64,000 bases of DNA, from contig JBGAVD010000001.1 in NCBI GenBank assembly GCA_044228285.1, forward strand, positions 868,001 through 932,000, read 5' to 3'. The notes below the pieces were generated by a model, which worked only from the letters and a program-made list of their open reading frames with translations, did no database searches and had not been told where the DNA came from. The position numbers and the translations under genes are program-made. Each line of letters opens with the position of its first letter. Positions within the stretch are counted from its first letter, which is position 1. This document shows positions 1-8,086 of the stretch, piece by piece. Source of the DNA: JBBATK01 sp044228285 (GTDB lineage: Bacteria > Bacteroidota > Ignavibacteria > Kapaibacteriales > NICIL-2).

Positions 1-93
1 GACTTGGAACTTGCTGACATCAAACTGAGCGTCGCGCATTTACGCTCTCTCTATTATGCAGCACTACCACAAGCTCTTGGTATAGAAGCCTAA
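1..93 (+). CDS. C-terminal end of an unidentified protein (5' partial)
   Basis: The first 93 bases are open in frame 1 and translate to 30 residues ending in QALGIEA before a TAA stop. The piece is rich in Leu and Ala and looks helical, but it is too short to assign to a family. It lies on the same strand as alaS, 125 bases upstream of the chosen alaS start. The rest of the gene is outside the window. It could be a chance open frame, but the composition matches coding sequence. Confidence 0.5.
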   Translation, partial: DLELADIKLSVAHLRSLYYAALPQALGIEA

Positions 94-218
94 AGCAATA
101 AATGGCGATTCGTTTTTTGCGAGAAGCGACACACGAGCTACATGCACACAATTGATTCTCCAAACACTTTTATGAGCTCTGTCATGTGAACGACAGAGTA
201 TTTACAACTGCAACGATC

Positions 219-2795
219 ATGACATCTCAACAGATACGTTCTTCATTTCTCGACTTTTTTGAAAAACGCGGACACCGAGTGGTGCCGAGTGCGCCAGTTA
301 TTCCTCATGGTGACCCTACACTTTTGTTCACCAATGCGGGAATGAATCAGTTCAAAGATGTGTTTCTTGGAAAGGGAAGTCGCGAGTACAGCCGCGCGGT
401 CGACACACAAAAGTGTATTCGCGTTAGCGGAAAGCACAATGACTTAGAAGAAGTAGGCTACGACACCTACCACCACACCTTCTTTGAGATGCTGGGGAAC
501 TGGAGCTTTGGCGACTACTACAAGGAAGACGCCATTGCCTGGAGTTGGGAATTGTTGACCAAAGAATGGGGCTTGGATCCTGAGAGACTCTATGCTACTG
601 TCTATCGTACTGACGACGAATCATTGAACATCTGGAAGAAGTTTCTTCCGGAGTCACGTGTTCTGCGCTTTGATGAGAAGGATAATTTTTGGGAGATGGG
701 CGAAACGGGTCCTTGTGGACCTTGCACAGAAATTCACTTTGATCGTACGCCAGATAAAAGCGGTCGCGGCCTAGTGAATGCTGGAGTTCAAGAAGTTATT
801 GAAGTGTGGAATAATGTCTTTATACAGAACAACCGCAAGATCGACGGAAGCCTGGAAGATCTGAGTGCACGTCACGTTGATACCGGTATGGGCTTCGAGC
901 GCGCATGTGCAGTCATTCAAGGCAAAAACTCGAACTATGACACTGATGTCTTTCAACCAATTATTCAGCGTATCGAGGAACTCAGCGGAAGAGCGTACAA
1001 TCCATTGTTGACGGATCCTACTGGGGTAGCGATGCGGGTTATTGCGGATCATGTGCGGACATTGTCGTTCGCTATTGCAGACGGCGCTTCACCTGGAAAC
1101 GAAGGACGTGGCTATGTGCTCCGCCGTATTCTTCGTCGCGCATCTCGATATGCACGCAATCTGGATCTTCGCGAGCCAGTTGTGTACAAGCTGGTAGAAG
1201 TCCTCTCAACGAGTATGGGGTCCGTGTTCCCGGAAATCGTCGACATGCGACAAAGTGTAGAACGCATTATCCGTGCTGAAGAAGAGTCTTTCTTGCAAAC
1301 TCTCGAGCGTGGCTTAGAGCGCGTTCAGGTCATTGTTGAGAAAAGTACTGAACAAGAGCAAACGCAGAAGAGCGTAAGTGCTGAAGATGCATTTCAACTT
1401 TATGATACTTTTGGCTTTCCGCTAGACCTCACACAACTGCTCACCAAAGAGCATGGCTATGAAGTGGACGTTGCCGGTTTTGAACGACTGATGACCGAGC
1501 AGCGTGAGCGCTCACGTGCTGCAAGAAAGGCATCCGCGAAAGACAATGCACAACATGGTTTTGCGGACGACGATTTGCCAAGTTTGGATATCGCAACGAA
1601 GTTCGTCGGGTACGATGAGATACAGCATGATGCTGATGTCGTGTTCGTACAAGACAACAAAATCGCACTCCGGAGCACCCCGTTTTATGTAGAGTCTGGT
1701 GGACAACAGAGCGATACAGGAGTGTTGGTTTTGGGCGGTGAGCGATACAACGTTGTCGATACACGTCGTTCAGGAAGTGCCACCATTCATCTCTGCGATC
1801 GTGATGTTGAGCCGCTGGTAGGTGATATTGCCCATGCAGAGGTTGATAGCACACGACGATGGAACATTCAGCGCAATCACTCTGCTACGCACTTGTTGCA
1901 CGAGGCTTTGCGTCGTGTGCTTGGTACCCGCGTAAAGCAAAGCGGTTCGTTGGTGGCTCCAAAGCATCTTCGTTTTGACTTTTCGCATTTCGAAAAACTC
2001 AGCGACGAAGAGATCCGCGATATCGAGGCAATCGTGAATGAAAAGATCATGGAGCGAGTTCCTGTGTACACCCTTGAGCTTGCCATCGAAGAAGCGCAGA
2101 AAATTCCAAATGTGAAGAGCTTCTTCGGAGATAAGTACGGCGACTTCGTTCGCGTAGTCGTTATGGATGAGAAGTTCTCAGCAGAGTTCTGCGGCGGTAC
2201 ACACGTACAGAATACTAGTGAAATTGGACTCTTCAAGATTACGCAAGAAAGCGCCATTGCTTCGGGTATGCGTCGCATCGAAGCGATCAGCGGTCCGGCT
2301 ATTTATTCACATATTCAGGCTTTGCGCATTGAGATCGAACTAGGCAAGAGTAACCAGGAGGCACTGCAAGATCGCGTTCGCCACCTTGAAAAAGAGTTAA
2401 CGAAGCTGAAGACAGCGCAACTAAGAACCATGGTTCCCGACATGGTCAGTGAGTCTATTGAAGTGCACAATATCCATGTAGTGGCACGTCGCGTTGACGT
2501 TGCCGACATGGATCAACTGAAGGACATTGGTGATGCCTTGCGCAACCAGTTGAAACATAAAGGCATTGGCTTGCTTGCAACGGTTTTAGATGGCAAGGTT
2601 CAACTTGTGTGCGTGGTAACCGACGACGAAACCAAAAACTATCCGGCTGGAAAGTTAGTGGGTACCGTAGCGAAGTTGCTGGGCGGCGGCGGCGGTGGCA
2701 AGGCTCATATGGCTACCGCAGGCGGACACGATGTTGACAAACTTGACGAAGTGTTGTCAGAATTCCCGCTTCTGATACAAGGCTGGAGTCTTTAA
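219..2795 (+). CDS. alaS: alanine--tRNA ligase
   Basis: Charges tRNA-Ala with alanine in the cytoplasm and edits mischarged Ser/Gly. The 858-residue product has the full family layout: an N-terminal class II catalytic domain (GNWSFGDYYK, then a long central part), an editing domain with the zinc-site motifs HSATHLLH (about residue 552) and CGGTH (about residue 657), a coiled-coil-like segment, and a C-Ala domain with the glycine run GGGGGGKAHMATAGG near the end. An in-frame GTG lies 33 bases upstream, but the ATG giving MTSQQIRSSFLDFF is preferred because that is where family members begin. There is no clear Shine-Dalgarno sequence. Length is normal. The assignment is very secure. Confidence 0.97.
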   Translation: MTSQQIRSSFLDFFEKRGHRVVPSAPVIPHGDPTLLFTNAGMNQFKDVFLGKGSREYSRAVDTQKCIRVSGKHNDLEEVGYDTYHHTFFEMLGNWSFGDYYKEDAIAWSWELLTKEWGLDPERLYATVYRTDDESLNIWKKFLPESRVLRFDEKDNFWEMGETGPCGPCTEIHFDRTPDKSGRGLVNAGVQEVIEVWNNVFIQNNRKIDGSLEDLSARHVDTGMGFERACAVIQGKNSNYDTDVFQPIIQRIEELSGRAYNPLLTDPTGVAMRVIADHVRTLSFAIADGASPGNEGRGYVLRRILRRASRYARNLDLREPVVYKLVEVLSTSMGSVFPEIVDMRQSVERIIRAEEESFLQTLERGLERVQVIVEKSTEQEQTQKSVSAEDAFQLYDTFGFPLDLTQLLTKEHGYEVDVAGFERLMTEQRERSRAARKASAKDNAQHGFADDDLPSLDIATKFVGYDEIQHDADVVFVQDNKIALRSTPFYVESGGQQSDTGVLVLGGERYNVVDTRRSGSATIHLCDRDVEPLVGDIAHAEVDSTRRWNIQRNHSATHLLHEALRRVLGTRVKQSGSLVAPKHLRFDFSHFEKLSDEEIRDIEAIVNEKIMERVPVYTLELAIEEAQKIPNVKSFFGDKYGDFVRVVVMDEKFSAEFCGGTHVQNTSEIGLFKITQESAIASGMRRIEAISGPAIYSHIQALRIEIELGKSNQEALQDRVRHLEKELTKLKTAQLRTMVPDMVSESIEVHNIHVVARRVDVADMDQLKDIGDALRNQLKHKGIGLLATVLDGKVQLVCVVTDDETKNYPAGKLVGTVAKLLGGGGGGKAHMATAGGHDVDKLDEVLSEFPLLIQGWSL

Positions 2796-3033
2796 GCCAT
2801 AGTTCGCTTGAGCGATGCTGAAGAATTGGCTTGCAGAGAGCTTTTTACCATGCTCCGCGCTTCGCGCTCCGGCTGGTGAAAAGTACGCAGAAAAGGATGT
2901 CCACTTTCGTTATTGAGCATTTTTCGCTCAGCTCAGCGATCCGTTGGACAATTGCAGGGTAGGTTGTAACTTGCCTCACAGGGATGATAGTACTTAAATA
3001 GCCAATTTTTGAATTCGTTTTTTTGGAGTCTGT

Positions 3034-3384
3034 ATGTCTTTTGATATGGTTGGAAAGTTGCACGAAATCTACCCCGAGCAACAAGTAACCGAGAAGTTTC
3101 GCAAGCGTGAATTTGTTCTGGAAACCCAGGATGGAATGTACCAGCAGTACATCAAGTTCCAGTTGACACAAGACCGCTGTTCTGCATTAGATAATTTTTC
3201 GAAGGGTGAAGACGTTAAAGTGTCGTTCAATCTTAGCGGACGTCCTTCGCAAAATCGCAATGGAGAAACCGTGTATTACACAAATCTTGTGGCTTGGCGC
3301 TTAGAGCGCGGTGAGCAGAAAACCCGCGACGTTCCAGATATGCGCTCAACACCAACCAGCGAAATTGACGAAGTTCCGTTCTAG
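3034..3384 (+). CDS. DUF3127 family protein, SSB-like OB-fold with acidic C-terminal tip
   Basis: A 116-residue protein of the DUF3127 type found in Bacteroidota relatives. The first 90 residues show the short beta-rich pattern of an OB fold (MVGKLHEIYPEQQ, REFVLETQDG, YIKFQLTQDR, VKVSFNLSGR, YYTNLVAWRLE). A short disordered linker follows, and the last residues are EIDEVPF. That tail closely matches the D/E-rich PF tip of bacterial SSB proteins, which recruits DNA-repair partners; a role on single-stranded nucleic acid is inferred from this and is not proven. A GGAG sits 6 bases before the ATG. It is a single-gene unit: a strong terminator follows at 3445-3483. The family call is good, the function tentative. 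Confidence 0.85.
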   Translation: MSFDMVGKLHEIYPEQQVTEKFRKREFVLETQDGMYQQYIKFQLTQDRCSALDNFSKGEDVKVSFNLSGRPSQNRNGETVYYTNLVAWRLERGEQKTRDVPDMRSTPTSEIDEVPF

Positions 3385-3444
3385 TCTGTTGCGCTATCGG
3401 TACAAGCGCAATGTTTTAAGAAGACAAGACTTAGCATGATCGGG

Positions 3445-3483
3445 TTGCGCATTCGTTTTCAACAGAATGCGCAATTTTTTTTT
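3445..3483 (+). terminator. rho-independent terminator after the DUF3127 gene
   Basis: A perfect 10-bp stem (TTGCGCATTC / GAATGCGCAA) with a 10-base loop is followed directly by nine T. It lies 60 bases after the DUF3127 stop and separates that gene from purD. Confidence 0.93.
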
Positions 3484-3526
3484 GTGAAGCAACTGCAAAG
3501 CAGTAATTCGATATTTGACTACGTTT

Positions 3527-4819
3527 ATGAAGATCCTACTGATCGGTTCGGGTGGCAGAGAGCATGCGTTGGCTCGCGCATTGCGTGAATCCGCGTCCTG
3601 CACTCAGCTTTGGGCTAGCCCTGGTAATCCTGGCATTTTTCAGTATGCCGAACAGACATCACTCAATAGCTCAGATTTCGAAGAACTCTGTCTGTGGTGT
3701 AAAGAGCATGCTATTGACCTCGTTGTTATCGGACCTGATCAAGCCCTGGCAGACGGTATGGCCGATGCACTGCGTGCTGCATCCATTCGAGTTTTTGGAC
3801 CTTCGAAGGCAGCGGCCCGCATCGAGTGGTCCAAAGCCTATGCTAAAGAACTGATGCATGCTGCTGGGATTCCTACGGCAGCATCCGCTCGATTTGATCG
3901 TCACCAGCAGCAGGAAGCCGAAGCCTATGTAAAATCTCGTCCTCTGCCTCTTGTAGTGAAGGCAGACGGTTTGGCTCTGGGCAAAGGAGTAGTTGTTGCC
4001 ATGAGCACGGACGAAGCCGTACAGGCTTTACAAGAGATGTTCGAAGGGAGCTTTCAGGAAGCTGGTCACACGGTTCTCGTCGAAGATTTTCTCAAAGGTG
4101 AAGAAGCTTCTGTCTTTGCAATCTGCGACGGACAGCGCTTCGTATGCTTAGCCCCTGCTCAGGATCACAAGCGCGCGCTCGACGGAGATCTGGGGAAAAA
4201 CACTGGGGGAATGGGCTCATACGCTCCAGCTCCCATCGTTAGTCCAGATGTGCTTGAAAAGGTGGAGCAGCGCATTATTGCTCCATTGCTTCAGCGTATG
4301 CATGAGGATGGTTCCGCATTCATTGGATGTCTGTTTGTTGGACTCATGATCGACAATGGCGAGCCAAGTGTGGTTGAATTCAATGCACGATTCGGCGACC
4401 CAGAAACACAATCCGTCCTCAGCGTGCTGGATGCTGATTTTGCCTTGCTCCTTGCCAGTGCAGCAGATGGTGCGTTGGATACGAGCTGTATACAGCATAT
4501 CGCTACCCAAAGTGCCTGTACCGTCGTTCTCGTCAGCGGAGGTTATCCCGATGCCTATGCCAAGGGCTATGCGATCACGGGAATCGAAGAAGCTGAGTCT
4601 GTCGTTCGTGTTTATCATGCTGGTACTGTCCTCAAGAATGGCATACTTCAAACAAGCGGAGGCCGAGTTCTTGGACTAACTGGCGTTGCCAGCACCTTGG
4701 AAGAAGCAGTTGCTAAGGCATATAAGGCAGCGACGATGGTGGGATTTGAGAACATGTTCTATCGTCGCGACATCGCACAGCGTGCATTGTCAGGTGTTGA
4801 GTTGAAGGAGAAGGTCTGA
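3527..4819 (+). CDS. purD: phosphoribosylamine--glycine ligase
   Basis: Catalyses the second step of de novo purine synthesis, ATP-dependent joining of glycine to phosphoribosylamine. The 430-residue protein begins MKILLIGSGGREHALARAL, the typical PurD N-terminus, and carries the ATP-grasp segment VVKADGLALGKGVVVA, the GGMGSYAPAP motif and EFNARFGDPETQ. An upstream in-frame TTG would add four residues; the ATG before KILLIG is the family start. Length is normal. It is the first gene of a tight run with galE-like, pgsA and ftsY; the next start is one base after its stop. Confidence 0.97.
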   Translation: MKILLIGSGGREHALARALRESASCTQLWASPGNPGIFQYAEQTSLNSSDFEELCLWCKEHAIDLVVIGPDQALADGMADALRAASIRVFGPSKAAARIEWSKAYAKELMHAAGIPTAASARFDRHQQQEAEAYVKSRPLPLVVKADGLALGKGVVVAMSTDEAVQALQEMFEGSFQEAGHTVLVEDFLKGEEASVFAICDGQRFVCLAPAQDHKRALDGDLGKNTGGMGSYAPAPIVSPDVLEKVEQRIIAPLLQRMHEDGSAFIGCLFVGLMIDNGEPSVVEFNARFGDPETQSVLSVLDADFALLLASAADGALDTSCIQHIATQSACTVVLVSGGYPDAYAKGYAITGIEEAESVVRVYHAGTVLKNGILQTSGGRVLGLTGVASTLEEAVAKAYKAATMVGFENMFYRRDIAQRALSGVELKEKV

Positions 4820-4820
4820 T

Positions 4821-5762
4821 ATGAAGATTGTGGTAACAGGAGGAGCCGGCTTCATTGCTTCGCACATTGTTGATGCGTATTGTGAGGCTGGACACGATGT
4901 GACGGTCATCGACAACCTCAGCACAGGCAAGATGTCGAATCTACACCCTCGAGCCAAGCTTGTAGTAGTTGATATCAACGATGCCGCGATCCATGAACTC
5001 TTTGCTCGCGAGCGCTTCGAAGTGCTGAGCCATCATGCAGCTCAAATTGACGTACGATATTCGGTTCGCGAACCACGTCGTGACGCGCAAACCAACATTG
5101 TTGGCACATTAAACGTCTTAGAAGCAGCTATTCACAATGGAATCCAGAAGGTCATCTTTGCGTCTAGCGCTGGCACGGTGTATGGCGAGCAAGAAGTTGA
5201 GTGCGTTGATGAGACGCATCCGCTGTTGCCCTTGGCACCGTATGGTGTTGCGAAGCTGAGTATAGAGCAGTACCTCTATGCACTCAGAGTGTGCTATAAT
5301 CTGAACTATGTGGTGTTGCGCTATGCAAATGTGTATGGTCCACGACAGAATCCTCATGGCGAAGCAGGAGTTGTGGCCATATTCCTCAATAAGATGCTTC
5401 AAGCAGAACAACCGATTATCAATGGCGATGGTTTGCAAACACGCGACTATGTGTTTGTTGCAGATGTGGTTGCAGCGAATGTTCGCGCACTTGATGCTGA
5501 AGTACAAGGTACGTTCAATATCTGCTCCGCTAAGGAGACGAACGTTGTCGAGATTCTTCAAGAGCTCAATGCAGCTTGTGGCTTGAACGTTCCTACTGTG
5601 CATGCTCCTGCGAAGTCTGGCGAGCAGCGCCGAGGTTGTTACTCGTTTCGTAAGGCGGAACAAGAGCTCGGTTGGAGACCACGCGTAGATATGAAAGAGG
5701 GGATGAGTGCAACCGTTGCATTTGAACGACTGCAGCTTTCAACCAAACCAAACAAAAGCTAA
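4821..5762 (+). CDS. galE: NAD-dependent sugar epimerase, UDP-glucose 4-epimerase-like
   Basis: A 313-residue extended short-chain dehydrogenase/reductase acting on nucleotide sugars. The N-terminal NAD site is VTGGAGFIASHIVDAY, the active-site serine region is ASSAGTVYGE, and the catalytic pair Y141/K145 lies in APYGVAKLS. RYANVYGPRQNPHGEAGVVAIF is the substrate-side motif usual for UDP-glucose/UDP-N-acetylglucosamine 4-epimerases. It starts one base after purD, with AAGGAG upstream. UDP-glucose dehydrogenase is also encoded in this window (28.1-29.4 kb), so both may feed surface polysaccharide synthesis (inference). Exact substrate is not readable; other dehydratase/epimerase activities remain possible. 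Confidence 0.85.
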   Translation: MKIVVTGGAGFIASHIVDAYCEAGHDVTVIDNLSTGKMSNLHPRAKLVVVDINDAAIHELFARERFEVLSHHAAQIDVRYSVREPRRDAQTNIVGTLNVLEAAIHNGIQKVIFASSAGTVYGEQEVECVDETHPLLPLAPYGVAKLSIEQYLYALRVCYNLNYVVLRYANVYGPRQNPHGEAGVVAIFLNKMLQAEQPIINGDGLQTRDYVFVADVVAANVRALDAEVQGTFNICSAKETNVVEILQELNAACGLNVPTVHAPAKSGEQRRGCYSFRKAEQELGWRPRVDMKEGMSATVAFERLQLSTKPNKS

Positions 5763-5773
5763 GTACTGTGAGT

Positions 5774-6304
5774 ATGATTCCTGAACAACGGTGGACCTTC
5801 TCAAACGCCCTCAGTGCGAGCCGTATTGTACTGAGCATTCCATTGTGCTGGAGTTTGTACCAGGGTTCTGTAGGATGGATCCTGTTTTGGACGGTTATTG
5901 CCTGTGCAACTGACTTCTTAGACGGCTACTTAGCTCGGCTTTTGCGTCAAGTAAGCGATTTTGGCAAGGTATTGGACCCACTCGCAGATAAGTTCATGGT
6001 CGGTGCGGCAGCTCTGACGATCTACCTCAGTGGCCGTATTGAGTGGTGGGTGCTTGCAACTGTTCTTCTAAGGGATCTGTTGATCCTTCTGGGAGGTATT
6101 TTTGTACAACGCCGCTACGGAATTGTAATGATGTCCAACCAAGTTGGCAAGTGGGCTGTTGGCTTTGTCTCCCTTGCTCTCATGCTCAGTGCCATGCAGA
6201 TTCAACCGCATGAAGCCTGGGTTCTACTGGCTATGAGCTCAATGGTCATTTCGTTTGTTGTTTACCTCGTTGTTTTTATCAAGACTCTACGCACAACTGC
6301 TTAA
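5774..6304 (+). CDS. pgsA: CDP-diacylglycerol--glycerol-3-phosphate 3-phosphatidyltransferase
   Basis: Integral membrane enzyme making phosphatidylglycerol phosphate. The CDP-alcohol phosphotransferase signature D-G-x2-A-R-x8-G-x3-D-x3-D is complete in DGYLARLLRQVSDFGKVLDP followed by LAD. The 176 residues contain about four to five hydrophobic segments, and the length is usual. A GTG two codons upstream (5768) is an alternative start. It sits 11 bases after the epimerase and 3 bases before ftsY, so the group is probably one transcript. Other CDP-alcohol transferases (for example cardiolipin synthase of the same fold) cannot be excluded, but PgsA is the best fit. Confidence 0.9.
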   Translation: MIPEQRWTFSNALSASRIVLSIPLCWSLYQGSVGWILFWTVIACATDFLDGYLARLLRQVSDFGKVLDPLADKFMVGAAALTIYLSGRIEWWVLATVLLRDLLILLGGIFVQRRYGIVMMSNQVGKWAVGFVSLALMLSAMQIQPHEAWVLLAMSSMVISFVVYLVVFIKTLRTTA

Positions 6305-6307
6305 ACC

Positions 6308-7330
6308 ATGGGATTTTTTGATTCGATAAAGAAGAAACTTGTTGGAGCAGCCTCGACCGTTGCCGAGACCTTTAGTCTGGATCGCTTGCGCGACGGACTT
6401 GAAAAGACGCGCACAGCTATTAGCGTAAAGCTGAATGCTGTACTGCGCGGGCGTCGCATCGATGAGAAGCTTCTCGAAGAAGTGGAAGAGATATTACTTG
6501 GTGCGGACGTTGGCGTCAATACTACTGAAAAGATTCTTGCGGGAGTTCGAGCGACTGCTGCTAAGAATGGTCTAACAGATGCTGAAGCTATCGTAGAGCT
6601 CTTGCAAGCAGAAGTTGCTGAGATCCTAGTGGATTCACCCTCTGCAAGTAGAGATGCGGCATTCGACATTGATCCTGCAGCTCGACCACATGTCATCATG
6701 GTCGTTGGCGTCAATGGCGTCGGCAAAACCACAACGATTGGCAAGCTGGCACACAATTACAAGAAAGCTGGTAAGAAAGTGATCATTGGTGCTGCAGATA
6801 CCTTTCGCGCCGCTGCCAATGAACAACTGGAAGTGTGGGCCGATAGAGCAGGAGTTGAGATCGTTCAACAAAAACAAGGTGCTGATCCAGCGGCTGTTGC
6901 CTACGATACTCTGAATGCAGCATTGTCACGTGAGTGTGATATATGCATCATTGATACCGCCGGACGTCTCCACAACAAACTCGGTCTCATGCAGGAGCTC
7001 GAGAAAATCTCGCGAGTCATGAAGAAGCTGGTACCAAACGCTCCGAACGATGTGTTCTTAGTGTTAGATGCCACCACTGGACAAAACGCCATCATGCAAG
7101 CACGCGAGTTTTCCAAAGTCAGCGATGTTAGTGGCCTTGTCCTCACCAAGCTCGACGGAACAGCCAAGGGCGGCGTCGTGATCGCAATTGCCAACGAGCT
7201 CAAGTTACCAGTACGGTATATTGGGGTGGGTGAGGCTATAGACGATTTGCAACCCTTTGATACTCTGCGCTTCGTTGAGGCTCTCTTTGAGCGCCGTTCT
7301 GAAACTCAAGACGCGAAGGAAGAAGTCTGA
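6308..7330 (+). CDS. ftsY: signal recognition particle receptor FtsY
   Basis: SRP-family GTPase that docks translating ribosomes at the membrane. The 340-residue protein has the helical N domain (about 20-110), the G1 loop GVNGVGKTTT at 134-143, the DTFRAAA motif, the DTAGR switch and TKLDGTAKGG near residue 282, ending with the typical YIGVGEAIDDLQPF. The usual long acidic A domain is absent; only a short amphipathic start (MGFFDSIKKKLV) precedes the N domain, as in many short FtsY proteins. It closes the purD-galE-pgsA-ftsY run. Confidence 0.96.
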   Translation: MGFFDSIKKKLVGAASTVAETFSLDRLRDGLEKTRTAISVKLNAVLRGRRIDEKLLEEVEEILLGADVGVNTTEKILAGVRATAAKNGLTDAEAIVELLQAEVAEILVDSPSASRDAAFDIDPAARPHVIMVVGVNGVGKTTTIGKLAHNYKKAGKKVIIGAADTFRAAANEQLEVWADRAGVEIVQQKQGADPAAVAYDTLNAALSRECDICIIDTAGRLHNKLGLMQELEKISRVMKKLVPNAPNDVFLVLDATTGQNAIMQAREFSKVSDVSGLVLTKLDGTAKGGVVIAIANELKLPVRYIGVGEAIDDLQPFDTLRFVEALFERRSETQDAKEEV

Positions 7331-7396
7331 AAGCTCACAGGAACCGCAGCGACCGTGAGTATGAAAAGGCATCAAAAGAACTATTACTAGGACACC

Positions 7397-8086
7397 ATGC
7401 GTTGGGGCGTTGGAAAAGGACGATTTCGTAATCTCACGGCAACCATTCTCTGCGTTTTTCTTGCGCTGAGTTTCCTGATTATGTGGTCGTTTTTTCGTCG
7501 CATTGATCCCCTCACCATCGATACCTCGCCTCGATCACAACATGCCTCCATTAGTGATCGACTCATCAACAAAGCTGAAGCAGATAGTTCCGAACTCAGA
7601 CAGAGTGATCTGCTCTTGTTCTTACGCATAGCTGATAGCGTGTCCACCCATTTTGAACGCTCATTTCCTGTGGCACCGAGCAAAGCTCACGCAGCGAAAT
7701 GGCAATCCGATACCTTGCCTGAACGCATGAGACAAGTTCAAGTGGAGACGCGGAAGACTATTGCCTACATCTTAAACGCAAGCTTTACACCCATCACGCA
7801 GTATCGTCGTTGTGAAAGTCTGGTCATGATGCTTGTACAAAGCAAAAAGGAAGACGAACTACGGTATCGCTGGTTGCTTTCAATGCCGCTCATAGAAAAT
7901 GCGCAAGACTATGTTCGAACCCATCAGACTCAGTACACGATAAGCGAGGCTGAACGTCAACTTATTGCTGAGTTTCAACATGATTTACAGCGTCACATGA
8001 TGGCTTTCGAGCTTGGCTTGAGTAGCGATAGTTTGAACTACCTTGTCTTACAGAAAAAGACACGAGGCAAGGGAGTTTCTCGATGA
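7397..8086 (+). CDS. unknown membrane-anchored protein paired with the TonB-receptor-like gene
   Basis: A 229-residue protein I do not recognise. Residues 13-33 form one hydrophobic segment after a basic start (RWGVGKGRFR), so it is probably anchored in the inner membrane with the rest outside the cytoplasm. The remainder is charged and mostly helical, without cysteines that would suggest a lipoprotein. AGGA precedes the ATG by four bases. Its stop overlaps the start of the next gene (ATGA), so the two are very likely translationally coupled and act together at the envelope. No function is claimed. Confidence 0.7.
   Translation: MRWGVGKGRFRNLTATILCVFLALSFLIMWSFFRRIDPLTIDTSPRSQHASISDRLINKAEADSSELRQSDLLLFLRIADSVSTHFERSFPVAPSKAHAAKWQSDTLPERMRQVQVETRKTIAYILNASFTPITQYRRCESLVMMLVQSKKEDELRYRWLLSMPLIENAQDYVRTHQTQYTISEAERQLIAEFQHDLQRHMMAFELGLSSDSLNYLVLQKKTRGKGVSR

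Noticed and set aside
5118..5663. 181-residue minus-strand frame inside the epimerase gene
   Set aside because: Antisense shadow of a conserved enzyme; no motif is visible.
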